Source: Halorhabdus sp. BNX81 (GTDB lineage Archaea; Halobacteriota; Halobacteria; Halobacteriales; Haloarculaceae). From it: a stretch of DNA of 64,000 nucleotides. Every line of letters begins with the position of its first letter. The stretch's first letter is position 1. Below are positions 58,931 through 64,000 of this stretch, in pieces. Where the stretch lies: positions 868,001 to 932,000 of the forward strand of contig NZ_CP107254.1 of assembly GCF_029229925.1 (NCBI RefSeq), in the 5' to 3' direction. A program made the position numbers and the translations under genes. The notes below the pieces were generated by a model, which searched no databases, was not told where the DNA came from, and saw nothing but the letters and a program-made list of their open reading frames with translations.

Positions 58931-59100
58931 CCGGGAAAGGAACTCCGAGCCAGGGCAAGAAGAACAAGACGACACACGTCAAGTGTCGGCGGTGTGGCGA
59001 GAAGTCCTATCACGTCACGAAAGGCGTCTGTGCGTCGTGTGGATTCGGCAAATCCGCCAAGCGGCGTGACTATGCCTGGCAGGAGAAGGCCGGCGAATAA
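58927..59100 (+). CDS. rpl37e: 50S ribosomal protein L37e
   Basis: The 57-residue protein begins [20 protein letters not shown] and has the zinc ribbon Cys20, Cys23, Cys35 and Cys38 (CRRCG, CASCG), followed by [12 protein letters not shown]. This is the archaeal/eukaryotic L37e (eL37) with standard length. The ATG overlaps the LSm stop; purF starts eight bases after its stop. Confidence 0.96.
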   Translation: MTGKGTPSQGKKNKTTHVKCRRCGEKSYHVTKGVCASCGFGKSAKRRDYAWQEKAGE

Positions 59101-59108
59101 CCCGATCG

Positions 59109-60536
59109 ATGGACGAAAAGTGCGGTGTGGTCGGCATCTCGCTTGCGGATCGTGAGGCGGCTCGCCCGCTGTATTATTCGTTGTACGCACTCCAGCATCG
59201 CGGCCAGGAGTCGGCCGGGATCGTGACCCACGACGGCTTTCAACAGCACAGCCACATCGGGATGGGACTCGTCGGCGATGTGTTCGAACCCGACGACATC
59301 GATGGACTCGCCGGCTCAGTCGGGATCGGGCACGTCCGGTATCCGACCGCAGGCAGCGTCGATTCGAGTTGTGCCCAGCCCTTTACCGTCTCCTTCAAGA
59401 GCGGGTCGCTCGCGTTGAGTCACAACGGTAACCTCGTCAACGCCGACGACGTGCGGGACGAACTCGCGAATCTCGGCCACGCCTTCACCTCGGACGGCGA
59501 CACGGAGGTCATCGCCCACGATCTCGCCCGGAACCTGCTCGAAGCCGACCTCGTCAGAGCAGTCAAACGGACGATGCGGCGAATCCACGGCTCGTATTCA
59601 CTGACGATCACCCACGACGACACCGTCCTCGGCGTTCGTGATCCACAGGGCAATCGGCCGTTGTGTATCGGGGAACTCGATGATGGCTACGTCCTCGCCT
59701 CGGAATCCTCGGCTGTCGACACTCTCGATGGTGAGGTCATCCGGGACGTTCAGCCGGGTGAACTGGTCGTGTTGCAGCCCGACGGCGAGGGGTACGACAC
59801 CTATCAACTCGTCGAGAACGATCGGACGGCTCACTGCTTTTTCGAACACGTCTACTTCGCCCGTCCGGACTCCGAAATCGACGGACAACTCGTCTACGAC
59901 ACCCGCCGTGAACTCGGACAGAAGCTCTACGAGGAGTCGGGCATCGACACCGACGTCGTCCTGCCGGTGCCGGACTCGGGACGGGCGTTTGCCTCCGGCT
60001 ACGCGGCGGCCGCCGAGGACGTCGAATTTGCCGAGGGTTTGATGAAAAACCGCTACGTCGGTCGGACGTTTATCATGCCGACGCAGGACGAGCGCGAACG
60101 CGCCGTCCGGTTGAAACTCAACCCGATCAAGAACACGATCGAGGGCAAAAGCGTCACGCTGATCGACGATTCGATCGTCCGCGGGACGACCTCGACGCAG
60201 TTGATCGACCTGTTGCGTGATGCCGGGGCCGAGGAGATCCACCTCCGGATCGGCTCACCGCCGATCGTCGCCCCCTGTTATATGGGGATCGACATGGCCA
60301 GCCGTGACGAGTTGATCGCCGGTGACCGTTCGGTCGAGGAGATCCGCGAGACGATCGGTGCCGACAGCCTCTCGTATCTCTCGATCGACGCCATCTCCGA
60401 GACGCTCGGGACGGATCGCGACGACCTCTGCCTGGGGTGTGTCACCGGCGAGTATCCCTACGACATCGACGGCGAGGCCACCGACCGGGAGATCGAACGA
60501 CCGGTCATCGATGAGCCGAGTGTCGCTGACGATTGA
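59109..60536 (+). CDS. purF: Amidophosphoribosyltransferase
   Basis: The 475-residue enzyme makes phosphoribosylamine from PRPP and glutamine, the first purine step. Cys5 (MDEKCGVVG) would become the N-terminal nucleophile after removal of four residues. The PRPP loop is VTLIDDSIVRGTTS. Four cysteines, Cys243, Cys390, Cys441 and Cys444, fit the Bacillus-type enzyme with a structural 4Fe-4S cluster. It follows L37e closely, an arrangement common in haloarchaea. Confidence 0.96.
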   Translation: MDEKCGVVGISLADREAARPLYYSLYALQHRGQESAGIVTHDGFQQHSHIGMGLVGDVFEPDDIDGLAGSVGIGHVRYPTAGSVDSSCAQPFTVSFKSGSLALSHNGNLVNADDVRDELANLGHAFTSDGDTEVIAHDLARNLLEADLVRAVKRTMRRIHGSYSLTITHDDTVLGVRDPQGNRPLCIGELDDGYVLASESSAVDTLDGEVIRDVQPGELVVLQPDGEGYDTYQLVENDRTAHCFFEHVYFARPDSEIDGQLVYDTRRELGQKLYEESGIDTDVVLPVPDSGRAFASGYAAAAEDVEFAEGLMKNRYVGRTFIMPTQDERERAVRLKLNPIKNTIEGKSVTLIDDSIVRGTTSTQLIDLLRDAGAEEIHLRIGSPPIVAPCYMGIDMASRDELIAGDRSVEEIRETIGADSLSYLSIDAISETLGTDRDDLCLGCVTGEYPYDIDGEATDREIERPVIDEPSVADD

Positions 60537-60585
60537 CCGTCCTTCGAGAACAGCGGTCAGTCTCGATGCTCGACCGATCGGTGGA

Positions 60586-61140
60586 CTACCACGGAGCAAC
60601 GTACAGCGCGACGTATACGACCAGGCCGAGCGTGAACGACACCGCCCAGAGCGTCGCGGCGATTCGGCCGACGCGTGGATGTGGAGTTTGGGGAAGCTCC
60701 CGGCGGTCGTACCCGTAGGCCAGTAATAACACGTAGTAGACGAGCGGCAGGCAGACGATCGCGAGCGTGACGTGGATCGCGAGGACGAGCAGATACACCG
60801 GTTCGAGCACTGATGGGCCGTCGAAGGTGGCCGTCCCTGCGACGGTAATTCGGTACAGGTAGCTGGCGAGAAACGCCACAAAGAGCCCGAACGCGGCCCC
60901 CATCCGTCGGCGGTGAGCGTCGATCGCACCCCGGTGGACCGCTCGAATGCCGGCCCCGATCGCGATGAGCGCGAGTGCGCTGAGTGCGGCGTTCAGGTGC
61001 GGGAGCGCGTCGACGGCGTCGGTTCGGGGGAGCCACGACGACGGCACCACTCCCCCAACGACGCCGAAGATCACTACCAGTGAGCTGATCGTGAGGACGG
61101 TCGTCACCGCCACTGTCCGCTCACGCACTATCGATTGCAT
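60586..61140 (-). CDS. DUF420 membrane protein
   Basis: The 184-residue protein has five membrane helices and conserved histidines (ALPHLNAALS, IRAVHRGAIDAHRRRM, LAIHVTLAI, QTPHPRVG) in the order found in DUF420 proteins, which are associated with cytochrome oxidase assembly. I chose the ATG at 61140 (MQSIVRERTVAV). The gene is convergent with purF. Confidence 0.82.
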   Translation of the reverse strand: MQSIVRERTVAVTTVLTISSLVVIFGVVGGVVPSSWLPRTDAVDALPHLNAALSALALIAIGAGIRAVHRGAIDAHRRRMGAAFGLFVAFLASYLYRITVAGTATFDGPSVLEPVYLLVLAIHVTLAIVCLPLVYYVLLLAYGYDRRELPQTPHPRVGRIAATLWAVSFTLGLVVYVALYVAPW

Positions 61141-61196
61141 ACGTGTGACTGGCGAGGCGTTCCCAAAGGCCGTTACGATCGGCGAACTCCCCCCGC

Positions 61197-61346
61197 TCAC
61201 CGCCAACCGGTCCGGTCGACGTGGTAATCCGACTGAATCCAGGCGTCGAAGTTCACCCGATCATAGATGATGTACAGCTGTTCGTCCGTGTGTTCGGCGT
61301 CTATTCGCGGTCGGTTCGTCCCCGACGAGTTTCCCGGTGACTCCAT
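61197..61346 (-). CDS. Small haloarchaeal protein, 49 residues
   Basis: A short frame on the minus strand reads MESPGNSSGTNRPRIDAEH, then TDEQLYIIYDRVNFDAWIQS and ends DRTGWR with a stop. The FDAWIQSD end resembles small haloarchaeal proteins ending in AWIQSD, of unknown function. A TACAAAA box about 20 bases upstream may be the promoter. Coding is supported by acidic composition and third-position GC, but evidence is limited because of its size. Confidence 0.6.
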   Translation of the reverse strand: MESPGNSSGTNRPRIDAEHTDEQLYIIYDRVNFDAWIQSDYHVDRTGWR

Positions 61347-61459
61347 GCATATATCCCCCGATTTTGTATTGGTAACCCCGGTTTCCTATTCGTTCGATCC
61401 GATACACCTAGTCCTCTGAACACTATAATAAAAAACTATCGCCTGTTTCACGGGCAGCG

Positions 61460-62473
61460 TTATTTCCCGATCCGCTCGCGGGCCGCCGCCACGAGCAGCG
61501 GGAACGTGATCGTCGCGTCGGCGTATACCGAGGCGTTCCGGGCGGCCTTCTCCAGTTTTCCCCACGACCGCGCCTCGTCGAGCGTCGCCCCGGAGAGCCC
61601 GCCGGTCTGTGGTGGATCCATCGTCAACTGGACGGCGTAGTCGTAGGCGTCCGGACTGACCAGCATCGTCTGGAGGACGAAGTTCTTCGGGACGCCGCCG
61701 CCGACCACCAGTGCGCCGGCCTGATCCGCCTCGTAGGCGATGTCCGAGATGCCGGTCATGTCCGCCAGCGCGTCGAGCGTGAACTCGCTCGTCTGGCTGT
61801 ACATCCAGGCCTGGAGTCCCAGCACGGAGTCCTGGACGGCGGGGCAGTAGATCGGGACATCGTTCTCGTAGGCTGCGGCGGCGATGCCGGCCCCCTCTTC
61901 GACGTTTTCGCGGTCGTTGACCGCGGCGTTGGCCCGGCCGAGTTCCTCGGTCAATCGTTGGATCGAAACGGCACCCTCCTCCTCCAGCGCCGGGAACACC
62001 TCCGCACGGAGGTGCTCCTCGAAGGTCGTGAAGAACTCCTGGGGCAGATAGACGTTGTAGATGCGATCGACGCCCTCGTCGCGCAGCTGCTCGTCGTGCT
62101 CGCGGGGCGTCGCGTCCTCGGCGACGGCCTCGCCGTGGTGGTGTTTGCCGCCGATCGCCTCGATGGTGTCGTGCGTGAGGTTCGCGCCCGTCGTCACCAG
62201 CGCGTCGACGTGGCCGTCCCGGATGAGGTCGGCGACGATCCGGCGCATCCCGGCGGGTACCATCGCACCGGCCAGTCCGAGGAAGTTCGTCACCTCGTCG
62301 TCGAGCATCTCGCTGTAGATGTCGACGGCCTCGTGGAGCGTACTCGCGCCGAAGCCCCCGTTGCCGTACTCGTCGGCGAGTTCGTCGACGGTCATGCCGG
62401 CTCGCACCTCGGCGTGGCCGATCGGATCGTGATGGAACGTCTCCCGGTGATCGTCCGCGTGGTCGTCAGTCAT
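61460..62473 (-). CDS. dys: Deoxyhypusine synthase
   Basis: The 337-residue enzyme modifies a lysine of translation factor aIF5A, using a spermidine-type amine and NAD. Family marks are FLGLAGAMVPAGMRRIVADLI, VTTGANLTHD near 93-102, and the C-terminal GGGVPKNFVLQTML plus SWGKLEKAARNASVYADATI. A histidine-rich insertion (GGKHHHGEAV) is present. It stands alone with a 100-base AT-rich gap downstream. Confidence 0.93.
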   Translation of the reverse strand: MTDDHADDHRETFHHDPIGHAEVRAGMTVDELADEYGNGGFGASTLHEAVDIYSEMLDDEVTNFLGLAGAMVPAGMRRIVADLIRDGHVDALVTTGANLTHDTIEAIGGKHHHGEAVAEDATPREHDEQLRDEGVDRIYNVYLPQEFFTTFEEHLRAEVFPALEEEGAVSIQRLTEELGRANAAVNDRENVEEGAGIAAAAYENDVPIYCPAVQDSVLGLQAWMYSQTSEFTLDALADMTGISDIAYEADQAGALVVGGGVPKNFVLQTMLVSPDAYDYAVQLTMDPPQTGGLSGATLDEARSWGKLEKAARNASVYADATITFPLLVAAARERIGK

Positions 62474-62539
62474 GCTCGACTCTCGGCGGGCGAGGCGCTT
62501 GAAGCGTACGATCGCGCCCTGAGTCAGAAGTGTCCCCCT

Positions 62540-63109
62540 CTACTCGGGCTGGCTTCGAACCAGCCCCGCTCCACAACAGTCCGAGCGATACGCCTCGTAC
62601 TCTCGAACGAACGCACAATCGCGATATCGCCGGGCGACTTCCGTGCCACAATCGCCACACCGGAACAGCCACTCTGGGGTGGCGAACGTTCGACACCGCA
62701 CGTCGGTCTCGACCTCCCGCGCCCGGCGCTTGAACGCCGCGCCGTGGTCGGTCGTCCCGTCGCGCTGGAACTGCTCGACGTGCAGCAGTTCGTGCCGGAG
62801 CGTCGACTCCCACTCTGCCCGCGAGAAGGCCTCGAAGGCCTCCCAGGAAAGCGAGACCGTACAGGGAAGCGGTCGCCCGTCGCTGTCCGGGACCCGGTTC
62901 CAGTCGATCGGCTCGCCGATCGTCGCGTCCGGCACTCGCGGTCGCTTGACCGCAGCCGCGCGTCGGCGCGCTCGCGTCGAAACGTCCCACTCGACGAGGT
63001 CGAGACGCACGTCCAGCAGCCACTCTCGACGCGCCTCACGGGCGTACTGCCGCGAGAAGGCGACCAGGTCGTCGTGGCTCTCGATCGCGTCGTATGCCAA
63101 TCCCGCCAT
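62540..63109 (-). CDS. SprT-like zinc metalloprotein
   Basis: The protein of about 189 residues has the metal site HELLHVEQF plus DHGAAFKRRA and a C-terminal zinc ribbon (FRCGDCGTEV ... SDCCGAGL). This is the SprT/Spartan layout, known for proteases that remove DNA-protein crosslinks in eukaryotes. I use the ATG at 63109 (MAGLAYDAIESHDDL); an ATG at 63190 would add 27 less typical residues. No signal peptide is present. Confidence 0.8.
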   Translation of the reverse strand: MAGLAYDAIESHDDLVAFSRQYAREARREWLLDVRLDLVEWDVSTRARRRAAAVKRPRVPDATIGEPIDWNRVPDSDGRPLPCTVSLSWEAFEAFSRAEWESTLRHELLHVEQFQRDGTTDHGAAFKRRAREVETDVRCRTFATPEWLFRCGDCGTEVARRYRDCAFVREYEAYRSDCCGAGLVRSQPE

Positions 63110-63215
63110 CGACGGCTGCTCGGGTGCGCTCCCTTTGAGAGATGCGATCCACTGCTCACGATACGGCCTGTCTCGATGGGACGGAAACAACGAAAACGGC
63201 GGGCGGATGGGCCGA

Positions 63216-64000
63216 TCAGAACTCGTGGGTCCGGCGCTCGCTGACGTATTGGCCGTCGCCGCCGTCGTCCCAGACGAACCGGAAGTCGATCGTCGGTCCG
63301 TCGTCCGCCGTCTCGCGCGTGTGCACGTGGATGTCGTCGCCGTCCCGGTGATCCATCCGGTAGCCGACCCAGCTGTCGGTGCCGGGGTCAGTGAACTGGA
63401 TGTCTGCCCAGTCTGCCGCGTTGGCGGGCTCGAAGGACCACTCGTGACGCTCCGCGTCGACCCGTGTCACCGTCGCTGACCAGCCGTCGCCCGCAGTACC
63501 TGCGTACTCACCGTCCCCACTCTCGCCACCGCCGTCGTCCTCGAGAGTGAACTCGACCCAGTTGACGTTGAACTCGCTGTCGTCCATCGACAGCCGCAGG
63601 ACCTGCTCGCCGGCGGTGAGTTCGACGCCACTGATCGTCACCGTCGTCCAGGATTGCCAGCCACCCGTCGCCTCGAAGCTGACGGCCCCGGTCACGTCGC
63701 TGCCGCCGACCTCGGCGTGGAGTGTGCCGCCGCCGACCTGCGAGGCAACCCGGAAGTCCACGTCGTAGGTTCCGGCCTCCTCGACGTTGACAGTGTACTC
63801 AAGCCACTCGCCGTCGGCGATCCAGCCGACGTTGTACTCGCCGCCAGTGGCGTCACTGACTGTCTCAATATCGACGGACTCGCCAGTGCGGACGGCACCG
63901 CCCTGGTTGGTCTCGGTCGTGTCGTTGTAGGCCACGTCCTGGCCGCCTTCGTCGTACTCCTGGGCCTGGATTCGACCGGGGATCGCGTGGGGAGCGCCGC
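63216..64000 (-). CDS. Secreted carbohydrate-binding (CBM6) protein, C-terminal part
   Basis: The gene enters from beyond the right edge. Visible are a CBM6 module (IQAQEYDEGGQDVAYNDTTE, GYNVGWIADGEWLEYTVNVEE with pattern changes, NVNWVEFTLE) and then, after a glycine-rich linker, about 90 residues of a second domain (WSATVTRVDAERHEWSFEP ... TIDFRFVWDDGGDG) that may be another binding or beta-sandwich domain. The enzyme part lies outside; a glycoside hydrolase is likely but unseen. Confidence 0.8.
   Translation of the reverse strand, partial: GAPHAIPGRIQAQEYDEGGQDVAYNDTTETNQGGAVRTGESVDIETVSDATGGEYNVGWIADGEWLEYTVNVEEAGTYDVDFRVASQVGGGTLHAEVGGSDVTGAVSFEATGGWQSWTTVTISGVELTAGEQVLRLSMDDSEFNVNWVEFTLEDDGGGESGDGEYAGTAGDGWSATVTRVDAERHEWSFEPANAADWADIQFTDPGTDSWVGYRMDHRDGDDIHVHTRETADDGPTIDFRFVWDDGGDGQYVSERRTHEF

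Noticed and set aside
61958..63244. 428-codon plus-strand frame
   Set aside because: Covers dys and the SprT-like gene on the opposite strand, both of which have clear families.

Overview
The window is chromosomal DNA of a haloarchaeon (class Halobacteria). The evidence is high GC, very acidic proteins, many twin-arginine signal peptides with lipoboxes, gene overlaps of the ATGA type, TATA-box promoters with leaderless starts, and archaeal genes (eS1, L37e, LSm, KEOPS Pcc1, deoxyhypusine synthase, phosphomevalonate decarboxylase). A CBM6-bearing secreted protein at the right edge would suit a polysaccharide degrader such as Halorhabdus, but the genus is a guess.

Layout. 1-4000: a partial HTH regulator, a two-gene 'rSAM partner plus degenerate radical-SAM/SPASM' cassette, a PHP phosphoesterase and an asparagine-synthase-like protein. 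4000-5700: a less GC-rich stretch with a CAP-domain exoprotein, hairpins, a copy of a tRNA 3' end and tRNA-Ala(GGC). 5988-8452: the S15 / RecJ-like / Pcc1 / S3Ae operon. 8490-16544: halocyanin-like lipoprotein, archaetidylserine synthase, HEAT protein, two-domain PLD exoprotein, S1/OB/DHH phosphoesterase, JAMM protease with FAD synthase, a membrane protein. 16558-19904: an aspartate aminotransferase whose 3' end is repeated 2.2 kb away, with two lipoprotein genes between. 20075-23950: Agl23-like membrane protein, purK, purE. 24088-37642: the complex I-like nuo genes, split after nuoI by a 3 kb block (DUF4177, DUF456, ABC exporter). 37845-43717: Tat-secreted propeller, mvaD, an NDH-2-like flavoprotein, a ParA-CheW pair and an archaellum FlaD/E-like protein. 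43800-49011: a TenA/TenA/sodium-symporter operon followed by the debris of a second copy, an IS remnant and an AT-rich Tat-secreted gene. 49435-52666: a three-gene glycerol-3-phosphate dehydrogenase-type cluster with DUF1667. 52782-64000: hypothetical proteins, a zincin, a cupredoxin-like lipoprotein coupled to a YeeE transporter, M42 peptidase, LSm/L37e/purF, a DUF420 protein, deoxyhypusine synthase, a SprT-like protein and the CBM6 protein.

The most unusual signal is not a gene family but a repeated architecture. At three loci (aspC, nuoI, the symporter) an intact gene is followed downstream, in the same orientation, by a partial copy of its own 3' end, with foreign or unrelated DNA nearby or between. 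The differences between copies fall almost entirely at synonymous codon positions. Both copies therefore seem to have evolved as functional coding DNA, and one was probably imported from a related genome. A fourth, tRNA-based example lies next to tRNA-Ala. The second main point is the pseudo-radical-SAM cassette at the left end.
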